64,000 nucleotides of DNA, from assembly GCF_900105395.1 (NCBI RefSeq), contig NZ_LT629775.1, forward strand, positions 8,025,501 through 8,089,500, given 5' to 3'. This stretch comes from Streptomyces sp. TLI_053. Lineage in GTDB: Bacteria; Actinomycetota; Actinomycetes; Streptomycetales; Streptomycetaceae. The notes beneath the pieces are model-generated. The model had not been told where the DNA came from. It ran no database searches and saw only the letters and a program-made list of their open reading frames with translations. Within the stretch, counting starts at the first letter, position 1. Every line of letters starts with the position of its first letter. Positions 15,025 through 22,746 of the stretch are shown one piece after another. The position numbers were made by a program, and so were the translations under genes.

Positions 15025-15708
15025 TCAGGTGCTCCGGGGCTGTTGCTTCGGGCTGCGGGACGCGGGGAGTGCGCAGGCGGTCGCGGCGGTGAGGGATCCG
15101 GCGCAGAGCAGGTAGAGGGCGGCCGTTCGTACGGTCCAGGGCGGTGCGTCGGGGACGGGGCCGAAGGCGGGGCGGACCTCGTGGCGGGGGTCGTAGGTGA
15201 AGAGCACCGGGCGGCCGACCTCGAGGCGTTTGTCGCGGGGGTCGGTCTCCAGGGTCCAGCGGGTCCCGTCGGGTGCGCGGGCGGTGAGGTAGTAGCTGCG
15301 GCCGGGCAGGGGACCACCGCTGTCGTCGCCCTTGCTCCACCGCCGCTCCACGACGCCGGTGACCGCCACCCCGCGCTCGTGCCTCACCTGCACGTCGGTC
15401 CAGCCGGGGGTGACCACGCCGTAGACGGACGCTCCCAGCAGCACAGAGGTCCCGGCGGCCGCCATGACGCCCCGTGGGACGGACTCTCGATCGGAGCAGT
15501 AGGAGAGGACTGCGCCGTGGACCACCAGGGCGGCCACTCCGATGACCGTCATGGCCAGATAGAACAGTTCGTCGGCGGTGTACCGGAAGACCGCGGCCGT
15601 CACCCACGAGCCGGCCACCACAGCGGCGACCGGAGCCACGGCCGCGATCACGAACCGCCCCAGGGCCTGCAGAGCGGGACGAGCCCGGCGCCCCCACGTA
15701 CCCCCCAT
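15025..15708 (-). CDS. DUF3592-like membrane protein
   Basis: 227 residues from ATG 15708 (an upstream start at 15792 is possible). Hydrophobic segments near residues 15-38, 45-67, 75-95 and 190-212 flank a soluble part with GVVERRWSKGDDSGG, YYLTARAPDGTRWTLETDPR and GRPVLFTYDPRH. That order (conversion of text GxV, then DG..., then V.YDP) matches DUF3592 membrane proteins, which have no known function. It stands alone and cuts off the MerR remnant. Confidence 0.7.
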   Translation of the reverse strand: MGGTWGRRARPALQALGRFVIAAVAPVAAVVAGSWVTAAVFRYTADELFYLAMTVIGVAALVVHGAVLSYCSDRESVPRGVMAAAGTSVLLGASVYGVVTPGWTDVQVRHERGVAVTGVVERRWSKGDDSGGPLPGRSYYLTARAPDGTRWTLETDPRDKRLEVGRPVLFTYDPRHEVRPAFGPVPDAPPWTVRTAALYLLCAGSLTAATACALPASRSPKQQPRST

Positions 15709-15844
15709 GGCACACAGCGTGCCCCTCGGCGGTTCGGCCGACAAGGCCTCCGACACGAGCGGACCGAACCGGCAGCCGTCACCGCCGCCCACCGGCCCCT
15801 GCCCCTTGCGTGGACGCCCGGCCCGCCAACCTCACGCAACCCGG

Positions 15845-16216
15845 TTACGAACCGGACATCGACTTGCGCATCGCTTTCCGGGAGCCGTCCCGGCGATCGC
15901 GGCGAATGCGCAGAATCCTGTCCTTGAGGCTCATCACGATGCCGACGGCGAGGACGAGGTTCGGCAGTAGGGCCGTCAGGCACTGGGTCACCGTGGTGAT
16001 CGGGAGATGCGCGCGGAAGGATGCGTAGGCACCCACGTCGGGAAGGAGCGCGGCACCCACCAGCCCACTGGTGAAAGCCCTGTTCGGCCAGGGCTTCCGT
16101 GGTTCCCGCGCTCCCCACCGCTCGAGCGCGGGCAGCAGACACGCGAGAAGGATCAGTCCCGCCTCGAGTGCGGCCACGGGAAGGGCTGTGAGAAGGTCGA
16201 CGACCGGCTTCTGCAT
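15845..16216 (-). CDS. Hypothetical membrane protein (123 aa)
   Basis: Two or three hydrophobic stretches (about residues 6-31 LLTALPVAALEAGLILLACL, 50-75, and 78-95 LLPNLVLAVGIVMSL) and a very basic C-terminus (KDRILRIRRDRRDGSRKAMR). Not recognised. Its base composition is somewhat less G/C-biased at third positions than its neighbours, hinting at recent acquisition or weak constraint. Downstream partner of the 16265-16903 gene in orientation, but a strong palindrome separates them. Confidence 0.6.
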   Translation of the reverse strand: MQKPVVDLLTALPVAALEAGLILLACLLPALERWGAREPRKPWPNRAFTSGLVGAALLPDVGAYASFRAHLPITTVTQCLTALLPNLVLAVGIVMSLKDRILRIRRDRRDGSRKAMRKSMSGS

Positions 16217-16240
16217 CCGACCATCGTGTGCGCGGATCTC

Positions 16241-16278
16241 CGGTCCTGTCCTGAGTACGGGTACTCAGGACAGGACCG
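16241..16278. terminator. Perfect 18-bp palindrome overlapping a stop codon
   Basis: Arms CGGTCCTGTCCTGAGTAC (16241-16258) and GTACTCAGGACAGGACCG (16261-16278) with only two bases between. The stop codon and last codons of the gene at 16265-16903 are inside the right arm. It may act as terminator or as a cruciform-forming site. Confidence 0.75.
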
Positions 16279-16903
16279 GACGGGACCGGCCCTGCCACTG
16301 GAACAGCAGGTGGTCGACGCAGAGTTCCTGCCACGCGCCGAAGTAGCGGACCTGCAGACCGGTGACCTGCACCCCGCCGGCCCGTTCGTCCACCCAGTGG
16401 AATCCGGCCTCGGTGAGGGCCGTCCGGTAGCGGTCGTCCCACTCGTCGCCGTTCACGAACAGTCCGAGCTGCGAGACGAACAGCTCGCCCGGGTGGTCGG
16501 GGTCGTCGAGCTCGTTGTCGTGGAGGATCACGTCGAAGTTGCCGTAGCCGTTGTCGTAGTAGAGCCCGCAGGGCATCGGTTCCCACGGGTTCACCCCGAG
16601 GGCGGCGAGCGCCGCCCGGGCCCGGCCGAGCCGTTCGGCGGAGTCGACGGGGGCGGGCGGCTCGGTGCACAGCGCCTCCGCCCGCCAGCGCGGGTCGGTG
16701 TACGGGCCGCAGACCGGTGCGTAGGCGTGCACGACGGCCGTCCGGACTTCCTCAGCCAGCCCGGGAACCTCCACCCGGGGGCGTCCCAACCGCTCGTACA
16801 GGGCGCGCAGCTCGTCGTGGTCGCCGCTGTCGAGCGCGGCCCGCAGCCGCGCCTCGACCGAACGCGCGGCGCCGTCCTGCGGCCTCTCGGTGGAACCGGC
16901 CAT
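16265..16903 (-). CDS. Hypothetical protein (212 aa)
   Basis: Soluble acidic protein from ATG 16903 (MAGSTERPQ). The N-terminal half is helical with REL-type repeats (ARLRAALDSGDHDELRALYE). The C-terminal half has a compact YDNGYGNFDVILHDNELDD, VSQLGLFVNGDEWDDRYRTA and HWVDERAGGVQV pattern. No signal or membrane segment. Not assigned to a family; the fold could resemble bacterial immunity or effector-associated proteins, but that is only an impression. Divergent from the MOSC gene at 16984. Confidence 0.72.
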   Translation of the reverse strand: MAGSTERPQDGAARSVEARLRAALDSGDHDELRALYERLGRPRVEVPGLAEEVRTAVVHAYAPVCGPYTDPRWRAEALCTEPPAPVDSAERLGRARAALAALGVNPWEPMPCGLYYDNGYGNFDVILHDNELDDPDHPGELFVSQLGLFVNGDEWDDRYRTALTEAGFHWVDERAGGVQVTGLQVRYFGAWQELCVDHLLFQWQGRSRPVLS

Positions 16904-16983
16904 CAACCCCGCACCTCCGGACTGTCGACGGGCAGGTCTAGGGTAGGTGGGGATCTTGGTCCCGCACAGGAGGATGCGCACGG

Positions 16984-17526
16984 ATGAGCGGAACGGTCAC
17001 GGCGGTCAGCAGCAGCGGCGAGTACACCTTCACCAAGCCGAACCGGGCGAGCATCACCCTGGTCGCCGGGCACGGCGTGGCGGGCGACGTGCACGCGGGG
17101 GTGACCGTCAAGCACCGCTCCCGCGTCGCGCAGGACCCTACGCAGCCGAATCTTCGGCAAGTCCACCTCATCCACGAGGAGTTGTTCGCCGAGGTGGCCG
17201 AGCAGGGGTTCGCGGTGGCGCCCGGCGAGCTGGGCGAGAACGTCACCACGTGCGGGATCGACCTGCTCGGCCTGCCGGTCGGCGCCCTGCTGCGGATCGG
17301 CGCCGATGCGGTGGTCGAGGTCACCGGGCTGCGCAACCCGTGCCTGCAGATCGACGCGTTCCGGGACGGCCTGCTGAAGCAGGTCGTGGGCCGCGACGAG
17401 GAGGGCAACATCGTCCGCAGGGCCGGGATCATGGGCGTGGTCCGCGCGGGCGGCACGATCCACCCCGGTGACACGGTCGAGGCCGAACTGCCGCCCCCGC
17501 CGCACCGCCCGCTCGACCGCGTCTGA
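16984..17526 (+). CDS. MOSC domain-containing protein
   Basis: 180 residues forming essentially one MOSC domain: SGEYTFTKP near the start, GVAGDVHAG, QVHLIHEELFAEV, GELGENVTTCGIDLLGLPVG, the conserved Cys in LRNPCLQIDAF, and RRAGIMGVVRAGGTIHPGD. MOSC domains handle sulfur or molybdenum-cofactor chemistry through the conserved Cys. Stand-alone members of this size resemble YiiM, linked to detoxification of N-hydroxylated bases. Convergent with the ATP-grasp gene; only 28 bases separate the stops. Confidence 0.9.
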   Translation: MSGTVTAVSSSGEYTFTKPNRASITLVAGHGVAGDVHAGVTVKHRSRVAQDPTQPNLRQVHLIHEELFAEVAEQGFAVAPGELGENVTTCGIDLLGLPVGALLRIGADAVVEVTGLRNPCLQIDAFRDGLLKQVVGRDEEGNIVRRAGIMGVVRAGGTIHPGDTVEAELPPPPHRPLDRV

Positions 17527-17554
17527 GGCTCCCCGGACGGCCGAGGAGCACTGC

Positions 17555-18331
17555 TCAGCGGACGACCTCCGGCGCCGCCCGGGCGAACGCGGCGTCGCCG
17601 GGCGCCAGTGCGTCCGCCGGACCGGCGGCGCGCAGCACCACGTCCAGCACCGCCTCCGGGTCGCAGGCGTAACCACCGCTGGCCCAGGCCGGGTTGGCCT
17701 CCACGACCGCCCAGGTGCCGTCGGCGAGGCGGCCGACGTCGACCACGACGGCGCTCGGCAGACCGCCCGCCGCCAGCACGTCCGCCGCGAACGCGAGCGC
17801 GTCCGGCGGAACCTCCGGCGACACCGCGAGCCCGCCGTCCGCGGCGTACCGGCTCGCCGCCCGCACCGCGCCGTCCAGGACGAACAGGCGGTACTCGACC
17901 GCGAACGCGACGATGTCGCTGACCAGCACCGGGGTGTCGTCGTCCAGGGCGTCCGGGCCGGGCAGTCCGCTGCCGTCGGGGTACACCCGGGCGGCGAACA
18001 GCTTGTCGGTGGGCGGCTTGAGGAAGGCGGGCCGACGCAGCCGGCGGGCCTCGGCCAGCGCGACGCAGGTCACCTGACGGGCCGTCAGCTCATGCGGAAG
18101 CCCGGCGAGCCAGTCCGCCGGCGGCTCCAGCGGCGCGACATCCAGCGCTCCCGCCGCCACGTCGGCGAACAGCGGCCCGCCGTACAGGTGCGCGGGGCGC
18201 AGCCCGGCGAGCTCCGCCGGGACCTCCCAGCGGACGGCGGTGTGCGCCCGCAGCCCGCGCCGACGGGCGTGGGTGAGCAGGTGCAGACCGGTCTCGTTGA
18301 TCCGGGGTGCGAGCAGCAGGAGCGGGGTCAT
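17555..18331 (-). CDS. ATP-grasp domain protein (DUF4343-like)
   Basis: 258 residues, start ATG 18331 (ATG 18340 possible). Shows RPAFLKPPTDKLFAARVY (ATP-binding Lys), VLVSDIVAFAVEYRLFVLDG (adenine-binding hinge) and PSAVVVDVGRLADGTWAVVEANPAWASG (metal-binding Glu/Asn), the order of DUF4343-type ATP-grasp enzymes. These ligate a carboxylate to an amine or other nucleophile with ATP; substrate unknown. Divergent from the P-loop kinase at 18488. I see no precursor peptide next to it. Confidence 0.85.
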   Translation of the reverse strand: MTPLLLLAPRINETGLHLLTHARRRGLRAHTAVRWEVPAELAGLRPAHLYGGPLFADVAAGALDVAPLEPPADWLAGLPHELTARQVTCVALAEARRLRRPAFLKPPTDKLFAARVYPDGSGLPGPDALDDDTPVLVSDIVAFAVEYRLFVLDGAVRAASRYAADGGLAVSPEVPPDALAFAADVLAAGGLPSAVVVDVGRLADGTWAVVEANPAWASGGYACDPEAVLDVVLRAAGPADALAPGDAAFARAAPEVVR

Positions 18332-18487
18332 GGCACGCATCGTGGCCCACCGGCGGCGGCTCCGGCCAGCGGTTTTCCCGCCCGGCCGCGCCCGGTCGCC
18401 CGGGGCGGTCCTGCGATTCTTCGCTCCGCGCCAGGACAATCGAAGCCTGGGCGGCGGTCGGCGCCGGCCCGGGAGGGGAGGGTTCCC

Positions 18488-19228
18488 ATGGGGGACGACC
18501 AGGACCCGCACGGCAGTCTGCGCCGGATGCTGTGGATCGGCGGCGGCCAGTGGGCGGGCAAGAGCACGATTGCCGAACTCCTGGCGGTGGAGCACGGGTT
18601 GACCGTCTACCACTACGACTTCCACGATGCCCGGGGCCACCGGGACCGGTGGATCGCGGAACGGGTGGCCGAGGGGGCTCCGGTGGTGGAGCCGACCGCC
18701 GACCGGCGGTGGGTGGAGCGGACGCCGGAGGAGATGGCGGCCGAGACCCTGGCGGGATTCCCGGCCCGGTTCGCCTGGGTGCTGGACGACCTGCGCGCGC
18801 TGTTCACCGCCCGGCCCGCGATCGCCGAGGGCTGGGGTCTGCGCCCGGAGGCGGTCGCGCCGCTGCTGGACTCGCCCCGGCGGATGGTCGTGCTCGTCCC
18901 CACCGAGGAGTTCCGGCAGCACCAGATCCGGTGCCTGCCGAGGGCGGGAGCGCTCGGTGTCGCGGTCGGCGACCCGGCGCGGGCCCAGGCCAACCGGGTC
19001 GCCCGTGACCGCCTGGTGGCGGAGGACGCCGTCCGCGCCGCCCGCCGCCTGGGGATCCCGGTCGTCGAGGTCGACGGCACCCGGGACGCGTCGGCGGTGG
19101 CGGCGCTGGTGGGCGAGCAGTTCGCCCCCTACCTGCCGGGGCCGGACTGCCCGCCGGGACAGGCGTGGCCGGGGTCGGCCCGGCCGGGGCCGGCGCGGCC
19201 GTCGGGGTCGGCGGCCGCCGTCAGATAG
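18488..19228 (+). CDS. P-loop NTP-binding protein, kinase-like
   Basis: 246 residues, ATG 18488 behind GGGAGGGGAGGG. Walker A GGGQWAGKSTIAELLA (about residues 18-33), a lid-like HYDFHDARGHRDRW, and VVVLVPTEEFRQHQIRCL. Architecture fits small-molecule kinases of the shikimate/gluconate/adenylate type; no substrate motif is decisive. The C-terminal 35 residues are Pro/Gly/Ala/Arg-rich and overlap the 3' end of the convergent MerR gene by 100 bases, so the last part may be an extension beyond the ancestral stop. Confidence 0.82.
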   Translation: MGDDQDPHGSLRRMLWIGGGQWAGKSTIAELLAVEHGLTVYHYDFHDARGHRDRWIAERVAEGAPVVEPTADRRWVERTPEEMAAETLAGFPARFAWVLDDLRALFTARPAIAEGWGLRPEAVAPLLDSPRRMVVLVPTEEFRQHQIRCLPRAGALGVAVGDPARAQANRVARDRLVAEDAVRAARRLGIPVVEVDGTRDASAVAALVGEQFAPYLPGPDCPPGQAWPGSARPGPARPSGSAAAVR

Positions 19229-19986
19229 GTGTCCAGGTGGGCGGCCGCGCTCAGCATGGCCAGGCCCCTGACGGTGAGCCGTTCCTGCCAGTCGGCCAGT
19301 GCGGCGGAGAGTGCGCCGGTGCCGCCCGCGGTGCGGATCTGGCCGACGACGGCCGCGATGTGCGGCAGTCGGTAGCCGCCGCGCCGCAGCAGGTGGGCGA
19401 GTTGTGCGTCGCGGACGTCGACCGGGTGGAAGAGGCGGTGGCCGGTCGCGCGGTCGCGGGCGGGGAGCAGGATGCCGGCCGCCTCCCAGGTGCGCAGGGT
19501 GGCCGGGGTGAGCCGGAGGCGGTGCGCCACTTCGCCGATGCTGAGCGGGAACGGGCCGGTGCCGCTCGCGGTCCCACTCCTGTTCCCGGTCCCGGTCCCG
19601 GTCCCGCTCCCGGTCCCGGTCCCGCCGGCGTCGTCCCCGGGCGCGGGGCCGTCGGCCTCCGCCAGGTGCTCGACCGCCCCGCGGACCGAGGCGAGCGTCT
19701 CCCGGTCGCGGAGCAGTTGGGCATGGCCGTGGTCGAGTGCGGTCAGGGCGTCGTCGGTGCGGCCCGCGTGGACGGCGTTCATGACCGCGCCGGCGGTCGC
19801 GTGCCCGTAGGCGCGGACGAGGGCGAGGAAGGTGCGCAGCGCCGCCGCGTGCAGCCCGGTGTAGATCCGGTACCCGGTGGGTGTCCGTTCGGCGGCCGGA
19901 AGGAAGCCGTCCTGCTCGTAGTTGCGGACGGCCTGCGCGGAGAGGCCGTGCTCGCGTCCCAGGTCGACCGGGCGCAGTCTCTTCAT
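19129..19986 (-). CDS. Tandem-HTH MerR regulator, TioE-like
   Basis: 285 residues from ATG 19986 (MKRLRPVDLGREHGL). Two MerR DNA-binding domains occur in one chain: residues about 4-70 (LSAQAVRNYEQDGFLPAAER, TPTGYRIY) and about 155-225 (LSIGEVAHRLRLTPATLRTW, GHRLFHPVDVRDAQL). They are joined by a low-complexity Gly/Thr/Ser linker encoded by a GGTCCC hexamer-like repeat (about 19568-19625). This matches TioE-type regulators of actinomycetes. The C-terminus (GRAGPGRADPGH) overlaps the convergent kinase gene by 100 bases. Confidence 0.9.
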   Translation of the reverse strand: MKRLRPVDLGREHGLSAQAVRNYEQDGFLPAAERTPTGYRIYTGLHAAALRTFLALVRAYGHATAGAVMNAVHAGRTDDALTALDHGHAQLLRDRETLASVRGAVEHLAEADGPAPGDDAGGTGTGSGTGTGTGNRSGTASGTGPFPLSIGEVAHRLRLTPATLRTWEAAGILLPARDRATGHRLFHPVDVRDAQLAHLLRRGGYRLPHIAAVVGQIRTAGGTGALSAALADWQERLTVRGLAMLSAAAHLDTYLTAAADPDGRAGPGRADPGHACPGGQSGPGR

Positions 19987-20001
19987 CGGTTCTGATGGCA
20001 C

Positions 20002-20050
20002 TTTGAAACTTTACAGCCGATTCCTCGGGTCGAGAGCAGCAAAGTTTCAA
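20002..20050. promoter_or_regulatory. Inverted TTTGAAACTTT boxes upstream of the TioE-like gene
   Basis: TTTGAAACTTT (20002-20012) and AAAGTTTCAA (20041-20050) are inverted copies 38 bases apart in an AT-richer patch before the MerR gene. Paired sites suit a regulator with two HTH domains. Binding is inferred from position and symmetry. Confidence 0.5.
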
Positions 20051-20124
20051 CGGGCACATCAAAGATACGCTTGAGGTGGTGAGCGCGGGGCAGGGCAGTG
20101 CAGCGGTGAGGGGGAGTGGTGGAC

Positions 20125-20330
20125 ATGAGCTGGAACGGCGCCGACCGCATCGTGGCCGCGCTGGTCGGCGGCGAGGACTACCTCCTCGTCGCCGGGGGGC
20201 GCGGCCGTCCCGCCGCGCCGGCGGCGCGCTCCTGTACGCCGCCGGTGCCTCCGCACTCCTCGTCGGCGCCGCATCATTCCACCGAATCCGCGCGGACGGA
20301 CGGGGGCGAACGGCCTCTCAGGTAGGTTAG
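20125..20330 (+). pseudogene. Small membrane protein with a poly-G frameshift
   Basis: From ATG 20125 (SD GGGGGAG) the frame gives MSWNGADRIVAALVGGEDYL followed by LVAGG, then becomes noncoding-like. One extra G in the G6 run at 20194-20199 would restore a coherent tail with a membrane helix (GALLYAAGASALLVGAASFH) and a stop at 20328-20330. The repaired protein would be about 68 residues. Function unknown. The stop overlaps the iron box of the next gene. A homopolymer error is as likely as a true mutation. Confidence 0.4.
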
Positions 20331-20340
20331 CCTTACCTAA
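20322..20340 (+). promoter_or_regulatory. Iron box (DmdR/IdeR-type operator)
   Basis: GTAGGTTAGCCTTACCTAA matches 16 of 19 positions of the actinobacterial iron-box consensus TTAGGTTAGGCTAACCTAA. It lies 22 bases before the start of the siderophore-interacting protein gene, so Fe-DmdR repression of that gene is expected. Confidence 0.85.
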
Positions 20341-20362
20341 ATTCAGGTGAGAGGAGACGGCC

Positions 20363-21211
20363 CTGACCAGCACCACCGCCCCCGCGCGATTCCTGCTCTT
20401 CCCGCTCGAGGTGGTCCGGACCGCCAGGATCACCCGGCACATGGCCCGCATCACCCTGGGCGGCCCCAGCCTCGCCGGGTTCGTCAACGGCGGGCTCGAC
20501 CAGCGGGTGAAGCTCCTGCTGCCGCTCCCCGGACAGAGCGAACCCCTGATGCCCGAGGGCGAGGACGACTTCGCCTGGTACCAGCACTGGCGCACGATGG
20601 ACCCGGCCGTCCGCCCGGTGCTGCGCACCTACACCGTCCGCGCGCAGCGCCACGACCCCGACGAGGTCGACATCGACATCGCCGTCAACGGCGACCACGG
20701 CCCCGGCTCCCGCTGGGCGGAGACGGCGGCGCCCGGTGACCGGGTGGTCGTCTGCGGGCCGGCGGTCGAGGAGGCCGGCGGCGTCGAGTTCCGACTGCCC
20801 GAAGGGGCGGACTGGGTGCTGCTGGCGGGGGACGAGTCCACCCTGCCCGCCGTGGCCGCGATCCTCGACGAACTGCCCGCCGGCCTGCCGGTCCGGGTGT
20901 TCGCCGAGGTCGAGGGGCCGTCGGAGCACGACTACCTCCCCGCCGACCGGCCCGGCACCTCGATCACCTGGCTGCACCGGGGCACGCCGGGCACCCCCGC
21001 CCTGCCCGCCGCCGTCCGCGCCGCCGAACTGCCCTCCGGCACGCCGTACGCGTGGATCGCCGGGGAGGCGGCGGCCGTCCGCGAACTCCGCCGCCACCTG
21101 GTCGGCGAGCGCGGCTACGACCGGCGCGCCGTCTGCTTCATGGGGTACTGGCGCCTCGGCACCACCGAGGACCAGCGTGCCGACGAACCGGCGGAGTCGG
21201 ACGCCGACTGA
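20363..21211 (+). CDS. Siderophore-interacting protein (FAD/NADPH ferric-siderophore reductase family)
   Basis: 282 residues if started at CTG 20363 (LTSTTAPARFLLFPLEVVRT), which has GGAG 8 bases upstream and restores the usual family N-terminus; no ATG, GTG or TTG is well placed, and GTG 20411 would remove the first strand. FAD-binding RTYTVRAQ, GDRVVVCGPA and WVLLAGDESTLPAVAAIL follow, with the C-terminal AWIAGEAAAVRELRRHLV and CFMGYWRLG. It reduces ferric siderophores in the cytoplasm to release iron. The iron box just upstream supports the role. Confidence 0.92.
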   Translation: MTSTTAPARFLLFPLEVVRTARITRHMARITLGGPSLAGFVNGGLDQRVKLLLPLPGQSEPLMPEGEDDFAWYQHWRTMDPAVRPVLRTYTVRAQRHDPDEVDIDIAVNGDHGPGSRWAETAAPGDRVVVCGPAVEEAGGVEFRLPEGADWVLLAGDESTLPAVAAILDELPAGLPVRVFAEVEGPSEHDYLPADRPGTSITWLHRGTPGTPALPAAVRAAELPSGTPYAWIAGEAAAVRELRRHLVGERGYDRRAVCFMGYWRLGTTEDQRADEPAESDAD

Positions 21212-21365
21212 CCCCGGCACCCGGTGTCCGGCATCGGGTGCCCGGTGCCCGGCACCGCGCGCCCGGGGGCCCGGCCCCCGGGCGCTCTGCCCGAAAGGGC
21301 CGACCTCCGCACGGACCGGAACCGTCCGGTCGGTGCACGAAGTCCTACCGGAGGTGACCTCCGAC

Positions 21366-22541
21366 GTGACCCCTGACCCGCACCCCGCCGAGCCCGCGAC
21401 CCCCGTCGGCGCCCGGCCCGCGATCCACCGCCGCCGACTGCTGCTCAGCACCGTCGGCGGCCTCGGTGCCCTCGCCGTCCCGGCCGGCGTCCGGTGGTGG
21501 GCGGACCGCGTGCCCGTGCGCGGCCCCCGGATCTGGAGCACGGCCGCCACCGGTGGGCGGATGGTCCTCCCCTCGGGGCCGCGCGAGAGCCTCTACGTGT
21601 CGGGGTACGACGGCGCCGTCCGGGCCCACGACCCGCACACCGGCACCGTCCGCTGGAGCCGGGCGGTGACCACCGCCGACGCCGCCGACTCCCCGGGCGG
21701 CTGGCCGCTCGCCGCCGGGAACGGCACGGTCTGCGTGAACTCCGCGACCGGCGTCCGGGCCCTCGACGCGGCGTCGGGGCAGGTGCGTTGGGAGGTCCCG
21801 GTCCCGGACTGGCCGGACCTTCCGGCGGAACAGGGCGTCGTGGTCGTCGGCGACCGCGTCCTGACGGGGTACGGGAACGCCCTCCGCTGTCACGACCTGG
21901 CCACCGGCGAGGTCCGCTGGAGCACTCCGGCGAACGTCTCGCCGCTGCCGCTCGTGGCCGGCGACACCGTGTACGTCCCCGGCCGGACGGGCGGACTGTT
22001 CGCCTTCGACACGCAGAGCGGTGCGCAGCGCTGGGCGCAGGACGCGGTCGGCCCGGTCGACTTCGCGCCGACCGCGCACCGGGGCGTCCTCCACACGGTG
22101 AGCAACGACCCCGCGACGGGAGGGTCGACCGTGCACGCCCTGGACGCGGCCTCGGGCCGGCCGCTGTGGCGGCGCGCGCAGCGCCGCGCCCTGGGCGAAC
22201 TCGCGGTGGCCGACGGGACGGTGTGCCTGTTGAGCGGCAGCGATCTGACCGCCCTGGACGCGGCCACGGGCGACACCCGTTGGACCGCCACCGTCCCCAG
22301 GGGCCTGGGCCGGGGCATGAGCACGGCGGCAGCGGCGGGCGGCGTGGTCTACATCGGGACGAACGACTACCGCGTCTTCGCCCACGACCTCGCCACCGGC
22401 CGGCTCCACTGGCGCGACGAACCGGACCGCCTCGCCGCCGACACCGAGTACACCCGGATCGCCCTGGCCGCCGTCGGCCCCGCCGTCTTCCGGGCCGGCC
22501 GCACCGGCATCCAGGCCCTCGGCACCCTCCCGGCCGCCTGA
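21366..22541 (+). CDS. PQQ-like beta-propeller repeat protein with Tat-type signal
   Basis: 391 residues from GTG 21366, eight bases after a near-perfect GGAGGTGA. An N-terminal twin-arginine-type segment (HRRRLLLSTVGGLGALAVPA) predicts export. The rest is a series of PQQ-type blades with the A-D-x-x-T-G-x-x-x-W pattern (AHDPHTGTVRWS, ALDAASGQVRWE, CHDLATGEVRWS, AFDTQSGAQRWA, ALDAASGRPLWR, ALDAATGDTRWT, AHDLATGRLHWR), seven visible blades. Such propellers act as extracytoplasmic scaffolds; no enzyme residues are evident. Confidence 0.9.
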   Translation: MTPDPHPAEPATPVGARPAIHRRRLLLSTVGGLGALAVPAGVRWWADRVPVRGPRIWSTAATGGRMVLPSGPRESLYVSGYDGAVRAHDPHTGTVRWSRAVTTADAADSPGGWPLAAGNGTVCVNSATGVRALDAASGQVRWEVPVPDWPDLPAEQGVVVVGDRVLTGYGNALRCHDLATGEVRWSTPANVSPLPLVAGDTVYVPGRTGGLFAFDTQSGAQRWAQDAVGPVDFAPTAHRGVLHTVSNDPATGGSTVHALDAASGRPLWRRAQRRALGELAVADGTVCLLSGSDLTALDAATGDTRWTATVPRGLGRGMSTAAAAGGVVYIGTNDYRVFAHDLATGRLHWRDEPDRLAADTEYTRIALAAVGPAVFRAGRTGIQALGTLPAA

Positions 22542-22562
22542 CGGCGCGACCCGCCCGCACTT

Positions 22563-22592
22563 GGTCTGCCCCGCGCGTGCACGGGGCAGGCC
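22563..22592. terminator. Hairpin terminator after the PQQ-propeller gene
   Basis: TGCCCCG/CGGGGCA stem extended by GGTC/GGCC (11 bp with one G-T pair) and an 8-nt loop, 22 bases after the propeller gene stop. Confidence 0.65.
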
Positions 22593-22669
22593 ACCGCCCG
22601 CCCGGGGTCGAGCGCACGCATGCGGTCGACCCACTTGTGCGGTGGTGAGGTCGCCCGGCAGCGGTCCTC

Positions 22670-22729
22670 GGCCGGCGACCGCTGTGCGGCCCGACCCTGC
22701 CCGGCCGGCGACCGCTGTGCGGCCCGACC
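22670..22729. repeat. 27-bp direct repeat, period 33 bp
   Basis: The same 27 bases beginning GGCCGGCGACCGCTGTGCGG occur at 22670-22696 and 22703-22729, followed by a further partial copy (GGCCCGACCGCT). It lies between the convergent propeller and hydrolase genes. Confidence 0.85.
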
Positions 22730-22746
22730 GCCGCCCGGCCCGACCG

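Noticed and set aside
17555-18331. ATP-grasp gene as a graspetide (RiPP) maturase
   Set aside because: No precursor peptide or methyltransferase gene is adjacent, and the motifs fit the DUF4343 group better.
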